From contig JAHHTL010000044.1 of assembly GCA_020024635.1 (NCBI GenBank), positions 1 through 16,749 on the forward strand: a DNA stretch of 16,749 bases, in the 5' to 3' direction. The translations under genes and the position numbers were made by a program. The stretch comes from Ruminococcus sp. (GTDB taxonomy: Bacteria > Bacillota > Clostridia > Lachnospirales > Lachnospiraceae). Positions 6,344 through 14,912 of the stretch are shown here, in pieces (position 1 is the stretch's first letter; every line of letters starts with the position of its first letter). Below the pieces are notes generated by a model. That model was not told the origin of the DNA and did no database searches. It saw only the letters and a program-made list of their open reading frames with translations.

Positions 6344-7786
6344 ATGCCAGTTTTAGAACAGTTAGAACCTAAGAAAGTATTTCATTTTTTTGAAGAAATT
6401 AGTCAGATTCCGAGAGGAACATTTCATACGAAAGCAGTCAGTGATTATTGTGTAAATTTTGCAACAGACAGAGGCCTTTTTGTTGTGCAGGATGATCTTA
6501 ACAATGTCATTATCAAAAAGCCAGGTACCGCAGGATATGAATCTAGTGAACCGATCATCATTCAGGGACATTTGGATATGGTATGCGAGAAAACGGAAAG
6601 TTCCACACATGATTTCCTGAAAGACCCTCTTCAATTATACGTAGAAGATGGTTTTGTTCATGCAAAAGATACAACTCTAGGTGCAGATGACGGCGTTGCA
6701 GTTGCAATGGCTCTCGCTATTCTTGATAGCGACGATCTACCACATCCGCCGGTAGAAGTTGTATTCACAGTTGATGAAGAAGTGGGAATGGATGGGGCAA
6801 TTGGAATCGATCTTTCTCCACTAGAAGGAAAAATGCTTCTGAATCTAGATTCTGAAGATGAGGATACTGTGATTGCCGGATGTGCCGGCGGATTAAGTAT
6901 GCATATCACACTTCCAATTGAACGTACAGAAGTTAAGGGAGATCAAGTAGAGATTACCATTCGTGGATTAAAAGGCGGACATTCTGGCGCTGAGATTGAC
7001 CAGCAAAGGGGAAATGCCAATAAACTTGCAGGAAGGTTGTTGAATCATCTGAATTTTAATACAAAGTTTCATCTTGTTCGTGTGCAAGGGGGGACAAAAG
7101 ACAATGTAATCACTCCCGTAAGCAATATTACTTTGGTGACTTCTGAAAGTCAGAAAGTGACAGATCTGACAAATGCAATGTGCGAAGCATGGAAACAGGA
7201 ATTTGGAAAAGTAGAGCCAGATCTTGAAGTAGAAGTGATTGTAACAAAAGATGCCAAAAAAGCTGCAATGACAGAAGAGTGTATGAAAAAAGTAATCTTC
7301 TTTTTAAATAACTGTCGCAATGGCGTATATGAACTTAGCCGTTCTTTAAAAGGAATGGTAGAAACTTCTAACAACATTGGTGTGGTTAAAACAGAAGAGG
7401 ATTCCATCATGTTTGCAACATTGATTAGAAGTTCTATGGCGTCTAAATTAGTAGAGATGAAGGAGTCGTTTATCAGTTTTGCAGAAATGCTTGGCGCATC
7501 TTATGAGATTTGCAGTGAATATCCAGCTTGGATGTATAAAGAAGAATCAAAGATTCGTCCAATTGTTGCCAACGCTTTTGAAAAGGTATATGGACGAAAA
7601 ACAAATATTTCCACAATTCATGCAGGGCTCGAGTGTGGCATTCTTTCAGGGAAAAAACCAGAACTTGACTGCGTATCTTTTGGGCCACAGATGTATGACA
7701 TTCATTCTTTTAACGAACGACTTAGTATTGAGTCTACACAGCGCATTTGGGAAGTTGTAAAAGAAATTTTAAAACAATGTAAATAA
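6344..7786 (+). CDS. pepD: Aminoacyl-histidine dipeptidase PepD (M20C)
   Basis: A cytosolic zinc dipeptidase, also called carnosinase or beta-alanyl-histidine dipeptidase, that splits Xaa-His and other dipeptides for peptide use. The 480 residues match the family. QGHLDM gives zinc ligand H76 and catalytic D78; GADDG gives the bridging D115; DEEVGM gives catalytic E145 and ligand E146; NLDSED gives D169; DIHS near the end gives H454. These correspond to the six active-site residues described for PepD enzymes. RGLKGGHSGAEID marks the lid/dimerisation domain. GGGAG (6331-6335) is eight bases before the ATG. It has its own terminator and diverges from ylbJ. Confidence 0.94.
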   Translation: MPVLEQLEPKKVFHFFEEISQIPRGTFHTKAVSDYCVNFATDRGLFVVQDDLNNVIIKKPGTAGYESSEPIIIQGHLDMVCEKTESSTHDFLKDPLQLYVEDGFVHAKDTTLGADDGVAVAMALAILDSDDLPHPPVEVVFTVDEEVGMDGAIGIDLSPLEGKMLLNLDSEDEDTVIAGCAGGLSMHITLPIERTEVKGDQVEITIRGLKGGHSGAEIDQQRGNANKLAGRLLNHLNFNTKFHLVRVQGGTKDNVITPVSNITLVTSESQKVTDLTNAMCEAWKQEFGKVEPDLEVEVIVTKDAKKAAMTEECMKKVIFFLNNCRNGVYELSRSLKGMVETSNNIGVVKTEEDSIMFATLIRSSMASKLVEMKESFISFAEMLGASYEICSEYPAWMYKEESKIRPIVANAFEKVYGRKTNISTIHAGLECGILSGKKPELDCVSFGPQMYDIHSFNERLSIESTQRIWEVVKEILKQCK

Positions 7787-7797
7787 GCGTGACTTTT

Positions 7798-7829
7798 AAG
7801 CTTTCGGAAAAAATTCCGGAAGCTTTTTT
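7798..7829 (+). terminator. Intrinsic terminator of pepD
   Basis: AAGCTTTCGGAA (7798-7809) pairs with TTCCGGAAGCTT (7814-7825) in a 12-bp stem with one U-G pair and an AAAA loop. A run of six T residues (7824-7829) follows. Confidence 0.93.
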
Positions 7830-7868
7830 AAAAATAAAAGGCATCATTTAATTTGAAAAACCCGTAGA

Positions 7869-7904
7869 TTGACAGTAGTCCTCTCTTTTGATTTATGCTA
7901 TAAT
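7869..7904 (+). promoter_or_regulatory. Promoter of the rRNA-modification operon
   Basis: TATAAT (7899-7904) is a perfect -10 and is preceded by TGC (7896-7898), giving an extended -10. A perfect -35 hexamer TTGACA (7869-7874) lies upstream, but its 24-base spacing to TATAAT is too long. It is 17 bases from the poorer TTTATG (7892-7897). Most likely the extended -10 works largely alone. Transcription would start near 7911, just ahead of the ribosome site GGAGG (7916-7920). Confidence 0.6.
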
Positions 7905-7929
7905 TAATGAGATATGGAGGAATGACGAT

Positions 7930-9336
7930 ATGAATTTACCGGAATTATTCGAGAAGAAAATGAAAACCCTTTTAAAGGATGAATATACAGATTACATTAA
8001 TTGTTATGAAGAACCAAGACATTACGGACTTCGTGTAAATACCAATAAGATTTCCGTGGAAGAGTTCTTGAAAATTGCACCATGGCCTTTAGAGCCGATT
8101 CCTTGGATCAGCAATGGATTTTATTATAATGGAGATTTAATTCAGCCTGCAAAACACCCGTATTATTTTGCCGGACTTTATTACCTGCAAGAGCCAAGCG
8201 CTATGACACCGGCGAATCGACTTCCAATAGAGCCGGGAGATAAAGTGCTAGATGTGTGTGCAGCACCTGGAGGGAAGGCAACGGAGCTAGGAGCGAAGTT
8301 GAAAGGAAAAGGCGTCTTAATTGCCAATGATATTAGTAATTCTAGAGCAAAAGGACTTCTAAAAAATTTAGAATTATTTGGCATTGGAAATATGCTGGTT
8401 TTAAGTGAAGAACCAGGAAAACTTATGGAATATTTCCCAGAGTATTTTGACAAGATTTTAATTGACGCACCTTGTTCAGGGGAAGGAATGTTTCGAAAAG
8501 ACAAAAAGATGGTAAAGGCATGGGAAGAACATGGACCAGAGTTTTTTGCAAAGATTCAAAGAAGTATTTTGAACCAGGCAGCGTCGATGTTAAAGCCTGG
8601 AGGAATGCTGCTGTACTCTACATGTACATTTGACCCGTCCGAAAACGAACAAAGCATCGAGTACCTTTTGGATGCATATCCAGAGTTTGAGATAGAATCC
8701 ATTGTTCCTTTTGAAGGATTTGTACAAGGAATACCAGAAGTTTCCTTGTCTGGAAGGGAGGAACTAAAAAAGACCGTTCGTATTTTCCCACACAAAATGA
8801 AAGGCGAAGGACATTATCTGGCACTTCTAAGAAAGGGAACGACGCAAGAGAAGGGAGAGACATCGAAAAAAGTTTCTTCTAAGAAAAAGTTACCAGAAGA
8901 ACTAGAAACTTTCTGGAGAAATATAAGCTGGGAATTAGATCCTTCTCGGTTAGATATTCATGGAGAGCGTGTATACTACATGCCAGAAGGACTTCCAAAG
9001 CTACAAAAGATTCGGTTCTTACGTTCAGGACTATTGCTAGGGGAATTAAAGAAAAACCGCTTTGAACCAAGTCAGGCATTAGCGATGTATCTAAAAAAGA
9101 AAGAATACGCACTTATCCTAGATTTTCCTATTTCCGATGAAAGGGTTGTGAAATATCTAAAAGGAGATACTTTAGAGGTAGAGGATCTAACTTCTTCAAA
9201 AGACAAAGGATGGTATTTGGTGTGTGTAGACGGTTATCCTCTTGGATTTGGAAAACTTTCCAATCAAATGCTAAAAAATAAATATTTACCAGGATGGAGA
9301 TGGATGGGATCTAATTATGAAACTTCGACTCGATAA
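7930..9336 (+). CDS. rsmF: RsmF-like rRNA (cytosine-5)-methyltransferase
   Basis: A NOL1/NOP2/Sun-family enzyme that methylates C5 of a cytosine in rRNA; by similarity to RsmF/YebU the target is probably in 16S rRNA. It has 468 residues from the ATG at 7930. DVCAAPGGKATE (from 108) is the SAM-binding motif; DAPCSGEG (from 179) carries motif IV C182; YSTCTF (229-234) carries catalytic nucleophile C232. About 150 C-terminal residues, with GLPKLQKIRFLRSGLLLGEL, form the RNA-binding region typical of this subfamily. The start is set by GGAGG nine bases upstream; a longer reading from TTG at 7888 would run through the promoter. The 3' end overlaps the next gene by 20 bases. The exact target base cannot be told. 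Confidence 0.88.
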   Translation: MNLPELFEKKMKTLLKDEYTDYINCYEEPRHYGLRVNTNKISVEEFLKIAPWPLEPIPWISNGFYYNGDLIQPAKHPYYFAGLYYLQEPSAMTPANRLPIEPGDKVLDVCAAPGGKATELGAKLKGKGVLIANDISNSRAKGLLKNLELFGIGNMLVLSEEPGKLMEYFPEYFDKILIDAPCSGEGMFRKDKKMVKAWEEHGPEFFAKIQRSILNQAASMLKPGGMLLYSTCTFDPSENEQSIEYLLDAYPEFEIESIVPFEGFVQGIPEVSLSGREELKKTVRIFPHKMKGEGHYLALLRKGTTQEKGETSKKVSSKKKLPEELETFWRNISWELDPSRLDIHGERVYYMPEGLPKLQKIRFLRSGLLLGELKKNRFEPSQALAMYLKKKEYALILDFPISDERVVKYLKGDTLEVEDLTSSKDKGWYLVCVDGYPLGFGKLSNQMLKNKYLPGWRWMGSNYETSTR

Positions 9337-10021
9337 ATACCTTGCTGATATGGGCGTTGGAACCAGAAGTGAGGTAAAAAAACTGATACAAAAAGGACAG
9401 ATTATGGTCAATGATCAGGTGGTGAAAAAACCAGAAACCAAAATTGATACGCAAAAGGATTGTGTTTGTTATCAAGGAAAAGAAGTTGCTTATATGGAAT
9501 TTGAATATTATATGTTACACAAACCGGCCGGCGTAATATCAGCGACAGAAGATCATAAAGATCGTACAGTTCTCGATCTTATTGATCACAAACGAAAAGA
9601 TTTATTTCCAGTTGGAAGACTGGATAAAGATACAGAAGGCCTGCTACTTATTACGAATGATGGGCAGTTGGCACATCGTTTGCTTTCCCCAACAAAACAT
9701 GTAGACAAAGTATATTTCGCACGTATTGACGGAGAAGTTACATTGGAAGACGTTCAACTTTTTTCTAAGGGGATTGATATTGGCGATGAAAAGCCGACAC
9801 TTCCAGCAGAACTTACTATATTAAAGGCTGGGGAAGAATCCGAAATCCAGTTAAAAATCACAGAAGGACGTTTTCACCAAGTAAAACGGATGTTTCATGC
9901 AGTTGGCAAAGAAGTAACTTATTTGAAAAGACTACAAATGGGCCCACTTGTGCTAGATAAAAATCTTCCAATCGGGCAATTTCGAGCACTTACAAAGGAA
10001 GAGATGGATCAATTATGTTAA
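9317..10021 (+). CDS. rsuA: RsuA-family 16S rRNA pseudouridine synthase
   Basis: Isomerises a uridine to pseudouridine in rRNA; the E. coli prototype RsuA acts at position 516 of 16S rRNA. The 234 residues begin with an S4 RNA-binding domain (about 1-60, LRLDKYLADMGVGTRSE). YMLHKPAGVISA starts the catalytic domain. GRLDKDTEGLLLITNDG (from 100) contains catalytic D103. EGRFHQVKRMF is the conserved late motif of the RsuA/RluB/E/F group. It starts 20 bases inside rsmF, in another frame, and its stop overlaps the HAD gene in ATGTTAA. RsuA rather than RluB/RluF is favoured by length and layout but not proven. Confidence 0.87.
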   Translation: MKLRLDKYLADMGVGTRSEVKKLIQKGQIMVNDQVVKKPETKIDTQKDCVCYQGKEVAYMEFEYYMLHKPAGVISATEDHKDRTVLDLIDHKRKDLFPVGRLDKDTEGLLLITNDGQLAHRLLSPTKHVDKVYFARIDGEVTLEDVQLFSKGIDIGDEKPTLPAELTILKAGEESEIQLKITEGRFHQVKRMFHAVGKEVTYLKRLQMGPLVLDKNLPIGQFRALTKEEMDQLC

Positions 10022-10701
10022 AAGATAAAAAAGCAATTATTTTTGATATGGATGGTTCTTTGGTAGATTCTATGTGGATTTGGCCTGAGGTGGATGTTGT
10101 GTTTGCTAAAAAATATAACTTGACATTCCCAAAGGGGTTTCACAAGGAACTTGAAGGAAAAAGTTACACGGAGACAGCACAATATTTTCTGGATAGCTTC
10201 CCAACTTTAAAATTAACAATCGAAGAAATCAAACAAGAATGGTTGGATCAGACGTTGGAATTATACACCACAAAAGTTCCATTGAAAGAGGGAGTACTTG
10301 ATTTTATTAAACAGATGTATGATAAAGGCATGTTATTTGGAATTGCTACAAGTAATGCACGGACACTTGTAGATGCAACATTAAAAGCACTGCATCTGGA
10401 ACAATATTTTTCCTTTGTATGCACCTCTTGTGAAGTAAATGCCGGAAAGCCAGCGCCGGATGTGTACTTAAAAGTTGCCGAACAACTTCATGTTTTACCA
10501 GAAGAATGTCTGGTATTTGAAGATGTTCCGCAGGGGATTTTGGCAGGAAAACGAGCGGGAATGAGTGTTTGTGCTGTAGATGATGAGTTTTCAAAAGCTG
10601 ATCGAATAGAAAAGAAGAAATTGGCGGATTATTTTATATATAATTATAGACAGATTTTTGATAAAACCTATGAAATCTGCAAAGAGAAAATTAACAAGTA
10701 A
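10015..10701 (+). CDS. HAD-superfamily phosphatase, subfamily IA
   Basis: A cytosolic phosphatase or phosphoglucomutase-like enzyme of 228 residues. FDMDGSLVDS gives nucleophile D11 and acid/base D13; ATSN (111-114) is motif II; K145 in AGKPAPDVY is motif III; FEDVPQG (168-174) is motif IV with D170. The helical cap lies between about residues 17 and 85, as in beta-phosphoglucomutase and pseudouridine-5'-phosphatase relatives. The aromatic stretch MWIWPEVD after motif I is distinctive. The substrate is unknown. Its translational overlap with rsuA suggests linked expression. A role in salvage of modified nucleotides is possible but only a neighbourhood guess. Confidence 0.87.
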   Translation: MLKDKKAIIFDMDGSLVDSMWIWPEVDVVFAKKYNLTFPKGFHKELEGKSYTETAQYFLDSFPTLKLTIEEIKQEWLDQTLELYTTKVPLKEGVLDFIKQMYDKGMLFGIATSNARTLVDATLKALHLEQYFSFVCTSCEVNAGKPAPDVYLKVAEQLHVLPEECLVFEDVPQGILAGKRAGMSVCAVDDEFSKADRIEKKKLADYFIYNYRQIFDKTYEICKEKINK

Positions 10702-10719
10702 AGGATGTTTTAGTAAATT

Positions 10720-12573
10720 ATGGCGAATGGTTTTTTACCAATTTGTAAAGAAGATATGATAGAGCGTGGCTGGGAGTATCTGGATTTCGTGTATGTTTCT
10801 GGAGATGCATATGTGGATCATTCCTCTTTTGGACATGCAATTATTACCAGACTTTTAGAGTCTCACGGATATCGTGTTGGAATCATTGCGCAGCCTGACT
10901 GGAAAAAGAAAGAAAGTATAACAATTTTAGGAGAACCAAGACTTGGATTTCTTGTTTCAGCAGGAAACATGGATTCCATGGTAAACCATTATACGGTGTC
11001 AAAAAAACGTAGACATCAAGATGCGTATACACCAGGAGGAATCATGGGAAAACGACCCGATTATGCGACGGTTGTCTATGGGAATCTGATTCGCCAGACT
11101 TATAAGCGGACGCCTATTATTCTTGGAGGAATTGAAGCAAGTTTAAGAAGACTTGCACATTATGATTACTGGTCAGATAAAGTAAAGCGCTCCATCCTTC
11201 TAGATTCTGGAGCAGATATTATTTCATATGGAATGGGAGAACATTCGATTATCGAAATTGCAGATGCTTTAAACGCTGGGATTGACGTGAAAGATCTGAC
11301 TTATATCGATGGTACCGTAGTAAAAGTAAAGGATTTGGATTCCATTTATGAACCCGTTGTACTTCATTCATATGAAGAAGTGAAACAAAACAAGGTGTCA
11401 TATGCAGAAAGTTTTTATACGCAATATCAAAATACAGATCCGTTTACCGCACATCGATTAGTGGAACCATATAGTGAACACCTATACATTGTGCAAAATC
11501 CACCATCAAAACCACTTACAGAGATAGAAATGGATGATGTGTATAAGCTGCCATATATGCGCACCTACCATCCATCCTACGAGAAAGAAGGTGGAGTGCC
11601 TGCGATTAAGGAAATAAAATTTAGTCTGGCAAGTAACCGTGGTTGTTTTGGCGCTTGTAGCTTTTGTGCACTGACATTTCATCAAGGCCGTATTATCCAA
11701 ACAAGAAGTCACGAGTCCTTGATTGAAGAAGCAAAGACATTTTTAGAGGATCCAGACTTTAAGGGGTACATTCATGATGTCGGGGGACCCACTGCGAATT
11801 TTCGTCAGCCAGCCTGTGCAAAACAGCTTACCCATGGAGCATGTAAAAACCGTCAATGCCTATTCCCAGAACCTTGTAAAAATATGAATTCGGATCATTC
11901 TGATTATGTACGTTTGCTTCGAAAATTACGGGATTTACCAAAAGTGAAAAAAGTATTCATTCGTTCTGGAATTCGCTTTGATTACCTTCTTGCAGAACGG
12001 GATCATACCTTTTTAAAAGAACTTTGTGAACATCATATTAGCGGACAATTACGTGTTGCACCAGAGCATGTTGCGGATGAGGTCCTTTCACTCATGGGAA
12101 AACCAAGAAATTGTGTATATGAAGAGTTTACCCAAAAATTTAATGATATGAATAAGAAGCTTCGAAAAGAACAGTATCTTGTTCCGTATCTTATGTCATC
12201 TCACCCCGGTTCTGATCTAAAAGCAGCTATCAAGCTTGCAGAATATTGTAGAGATTTGGGATATATGCCAGAACAGGTGCAAGATTTTTATCCAACACCA
12301 TCTACGATCTCTACTTGTATGTATTACACTGGACTTGATCCGCGTACTATGAAAAGAGTGTATGTTCCAAAGAATCCACATGAAAAAGCAATGCAAAGAG
12401 CATTGATCCAATATCGAAACCCAGAAAATTATGATCTTGTAATGGAAGCTTTGAAAAAAGCAGGAAGAATGGATTTGGTCGGGTTTGGAGAAAAATGTCT
12501 GATTCCGCCAAGAAAACTTCATTCTGCCAATACAAAAAAGAACCCACATAAGGCGAAAAGGAGAAAACGATGA
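10720..12573 (+). CDS. ygiQ: YgiQ-family radical SAM protein
   Basis: A radical S-adenosylmethionine protein (UPF0313/YgiQ) of unknown reaction, 617 residues. FLPICKEDM and DFVYVSGDAYVDHSSFGHA near the N-terminus are family hallmarks. RGCFGACSFC carries the 4Fe-4S triad C309, C313 and C316 in the CX3CX2C spacing used by this family. Four more cysteines (C366, C375, C380, C386) follow, a conserved cluster that could bind a second iron-sulfur centre. The basic tail (KKNPHKAKRRKR) may bind nucleic acid. The start is chosen because MANGFLP matches the family N-terminus, although the nearest ribosome-site match (AAAGGA) is rather far upstream. It overlaps the dehydrogenase gene by 4 bases (ATGA). 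Confidence 0.93.
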   Translation: MANGFLPICKEDMIERGWEYLDFVYVSGDAYVDHSSFGHAIITRLLESHGYRVGIIAQPDWKKKESITILGEPRLGFLVSAGNMDSMVNHYTVSKKRRHQDAYTPGGIMGKRPDYATVVYGNLIRQTYKRTPIILGGIEASLRRLAHYDYWSDKVKRSILLDSGADIISYGMGEHSIIEIADALNAGIDVKDLTYIDGTVVKVKDLDSIYEPVVLHSYEEVKQNKVSYAESFYTQYQNTDPFTAHRLVEPYSEHLYIVQNPPSKPLTEIEMDDVYKLPYMRTYHPSYEKEGGVPAIKEIKFSLASNRGCFGACSFCALTFHQGRIIQTRSHESLIEEAKTFLEDPDFKGYIHDVGGPTANFRQPACAKQLTHGACKNRQCLFPEPCKNMNSDHSDYVRLLRKLRDLPKVKKVFIRSGIRFDYLLAERDHTFLKELCEHHISGQLRVAPEHVADEVLSLMGKPRNCVYEEFTQKFNDMNKKLRKEQYLVPYLMSSHPGSDLKAAIKLAEYCRDLGYMPEQVQDFYPTPSTISTCMYYTGLDPRTMKRVYVPKNPHEKAMQRALIQYRNPENYDLVMEALKKAGRMDLVGFGEKCLIPPRKLHSANTKKNPHKAKRRKR

Positions 12574-13340
12574 GAATTGCTATTGTAACGGGAGCTTCTT
12601 CAGGTATCGGAATGGAAATGGTCCGTCAGATTCCCTATTTTTATAAAAATTTAGATGAAATATGGGTCATCGCAAGAAGAAAAGAGCGATTGTTTTCTTT
12701 GGCGAAACAAGTAAAGTTTCCTTTGCGAATTTTTGATGGAGATTTATTATCCAATAAAATTTTTGAACAATTGGAAGAGGCATTAAAAGAAACAACTCCA
12801 GACGTAAGAATGCTTGTAAATGCAGCAGGGTTCGGGAAAAGCGGTAAGTTTTTTGATATTGCAAAGAAAGACAAATTCATTCAGTTGGAGATGATTGATT
12901 TAAATTGTCGAGCACTGGCAGAGATGATTACGATTTGCCTTCCTCATATAGGAAGAGGGGGCAGAATACTAAATCTTGCATCTGCAGCAGCGTTTTGTCC
13001 ACAGCCTTCTTTTGCTGTGTATGCAGCAACAAAAGCGTTTGTGGACAGTTTTTCAAAAGCAATTGGAGCAGAGTTAAAAAGCAAGGACATTCATGTAACT
13101 TCCGTTTGCCCAGGACCGGTAGATACTGAATTTTTTCAGACAAGCGGAGGATTAAGAAATCCTTTCAAAAAATATTGTATGGCGAATCCAAGAGCTGTTG
13201 TACATAAAGCGCTGCAAGATGCTAGAGCAAAAAAAAGGAACTCCATTTATGGATTTTCTATAAATCTATCTAAAATAATAACAAAAATTATACCAGAAAG
13301 ATGGCTGATTTGTTTTTTTGACTTCCATCAAGGGGCATAA
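12570..13340 (+). CDS. Short-chain dehydrogenase/reductase (SDR)
   Basis: A classical NAD(P)-dependent oxidoreductase of 256 residues. TGASSGIG (7-14) is the cofactor-binding loop; NAAG (84-87) stabilises the central sheet; S138 in NLASAAAF, Y151 and K155 in YAATK complete the catalytic triad; CPGPVDTEF is the usual motif after the active site. ARRKER after the second strand suggests NADP preference. The hydrophobic C-terminus (KIITKIIPERWLICFF) could touch the membrane, as in DltE/YqjQ-like relatives. The substrate is unknown. Coupled to ygiQ by an ATGA overlap. Its last codons overlap AAGGAG of the next gene. Confidence 0.9.
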   Translation: MRIAIVTGASSGIGMEMVRQIPYFYKNLDEIWVIARRKERLFSLAKQVKFPLRIFDGDLLSNKIFEQLEEALKETTPDVRMLVNAAGFGKSGKFFDIAKKDKFIQLEMIDLNCRALAEMITICLPHIGRGGRILNLASAAAFCPQPSFAVYAATKAFVDSFSKAIGAELKSKDIHVTSVCPGPVDTEFFQTSGGLRNPFKKYCMANPRAVVHKALQDARAKKRNSIYGFSINLSKIITKIIPERWLICFFDFHQGA

Positions 13341-13352
13341 GGAGAGCAGAAG

Positions 13353-13931
13353 ATGAAAAGAGTTATAAAAGGAAATCCTGGATATCTAGAATATAAGAAA
13401 AAAATCGAAATCATACGTACAGTCATATATTTCTTGATAGTTGCGGCTATATTCTTTTTGGGATATACGCAGACCCATACTAGAAAAAATCTCTTAACTG
13501 TAGTGGCTGTGGTAGGATGTCTTCCAGCATGCAAAGCACTTGTAGGGGTGATTTCTCGCTTTCCATATTCCTCTATGGCACAGAAAGAAGCGGATGAAAT
13601 TTCTGAGAAAGCAAGACAGCTTACAGTTGTTTATGATATGATTATAACAAGTCGAGAGAAAATCATGCCCGTGGATTGCATTGTGATTTCAGGAAATTTA
13701 ATTTACGGATATACACGAAATAAAAAAGTAGATTTAAAATATGCAGCAAACCATATTTCTAGCATTTTAAATCAAAATGGATTTTCGCATGTTTCTGTAA
13801 AAATTTTAAACAATTACTCCTCCTTCCTTGCAAGGGTGGAAGGCATGAATTCCATCGAAAAAGTGGAAAAAAATAACACCAAAGATTTGGAAGAGCAGAT
13901 TGCAGGTATTATTTTAAATATTTCCATGTAG
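13353..13931 (+). CDS. Membrane protein of unknown function, two TM segments
   Basis: I do not recognise this 192-residue protein. A short basic N-terminus precedes two membrane helices, about 23-39 and 47-69, separated by a turn containing THTRKN. That predicts a hairpin with both ends in the cytoplasm. The remaining ~120 residues form a mixed alpha/beta domain (VVYDMIITSREKIMPVDCIVISGNL typical) and a charged tail. No catalytic motif is visible. AAGGAG (13339-13344) sits on the stop of the dehydrogenase gene, 8 bases before the ATG, and an RluA-type gene follows after 12 bases. The operon position suggests a conserved housekeeping role, but no specific function is supported. Confidence 0.8.
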   Translation: MKRVIKGNPGYLEYKKKIEIIRTVIYFLIVAAIFFLGYTQTHTRKNLLTVVAVVGCLPACKALVGVISRFPYSSMAQKEADEISEKARQLTVVYDMIITSREKIMPVDCIVISGNLIYGYTRNKKVDLKYAANHISSILNQNGFSHVSVKILNNYSSFLARVEGMNSIEKVEKNNTKDLEEQIAGIILNISM

Positions 13932-13943
13932 AAAGGATAGGTT

Positions 13944-14912
13944 ATGCAGCAAATTCAAGTTAAGGAGAATGAAGCCGGACAAAGATTAGATAAATTACTT
14001 GGAAAATATTTAAGCGAAGCGCCCAAGAGTTTTTTGTATAAAATGCTCCGAAAAAAGAATATTACTTTAAATGGGAAAAAGGCAACAGGAAATGAAAAAT
14101 TGTGTGTGGGAGATGAAGTGAAACTCTTTCTTTCGGATGAGACCATCGCGAAATTTTCAAAAAGGGAATCATTCACTTGTACAAGGGAAACACTGGATAT
14201 TTTGTATGAAGATGAACATATTTTGCTTATCAATAAACCAGTAGGAATGTTGTCACAAAAAGCGAATGAACACGATGTCTCGGCGGTGGAACATTTGATT
14301 TCCTATTTAATTTCTACAAAGCAACTTACGGAAGAAGAACTGAGCACATTCCGACCATCAGTATGTAATCGATTGGATCGAAATACGAGTGGGATTCTTG
14401 TGGCAGGAAAGAGTCTTGTTGGTTTACAAGAACTTAGTAGAATGTTTAAAGACCGTTCCTTAGCGAAATATTATCTTACAATTGTGACAGGGAAAATAGA
14501 ACAAGCATCAGTGATAAAAGGATATTTATCAAAGGATGAGAAAACCAATAAAGTGACAATCTTAGATACACCCAAAGGGGATGCCACTATGATTGAAACA
14601 CAGTACCGTCCTATAAAAGTCGGAGAACACAGTACATTACTGGAGGTACACTTGATCACAGGAAAGACCCATCAGATTCGAGCTCACTTATCTTCCATCG
14701 GTCATCCGATTTATGGAGATTTTAAATACGGGAATAAAAAGATAAATGAAAAAATCAAAGAGAATTACAATTTAAAACATCAACTTCTTCATTCCTATCG
14801 GATTGTTTTTCCAAAGCTTACAGATGATCTGGAGTCTTTATCAGAAAGAGAATTTCAAGCGCCGCTTCCAAGACAATTTCAAATAATTGCAGAAAAAGAG
14901 GGTGTATTATAA
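13944..14912 (+). CDS. RluA-family pseudouridine synthase
   Basis: Converts specific uridines to pseudouridine in ribosomal (or transfer) RNA, 322 residues. An S4 RNA-binding domain covers about 12-75 (GQRLDKLLGKYL...). LYEDEHILLINKPVGMLSQ opens the catalytic domain. NRLDRNTSGILVAGK (from 142) contains catalytic D145. LITGKTHQIRAHLSSIGHPIYGD is the strongly conserved RluA-family segment. It resembles the RluC/RluD group, whose targets lie in 23S rRNA, but the exact site cannot be assigned. A weak AAAGGAT ribosome site precedes the ATG. The stop TAA is directly followed by the recU ATG. Confidence 0.92.
   Translation: MQQIQVKENEAGQRLDKLLGKYLSEAPKSFLYKMLRKKNITLNGKKATGNEKLCVGDEVKLFLSDETIAKFSKRESFTCTRETLDILYEDEHILLINKPVGMLSQKANEHDVSAVEHLISYLISTKQLTEEELSTFRPSVCNRLDRNTSGILVAGKSLVGLQELSRMFKDRSLAKYYLTIVTGKIEQASVIKGYLSKDEKTNKVTILDTPKGDATMIETQYRPIKVGEHSTLLEVHLITGKTHQIRAHLSSIGHPIYGDFKYGNKKINEKIKENYNLKHQLLHSYRIVFPKLTDDLESLSEREFQAPLPRQFQIIAEKEGVL

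Noticed and set aside
7888..7929. Longer start for the RsmF-like gene from a TTG codon at 7888
   Set aside because: The extension runs through the TGCTATAAT promoter and has no ribosome site, whereas the ATG at 7930 has GGAGG nine bases upstream and a family-like N-terminus.
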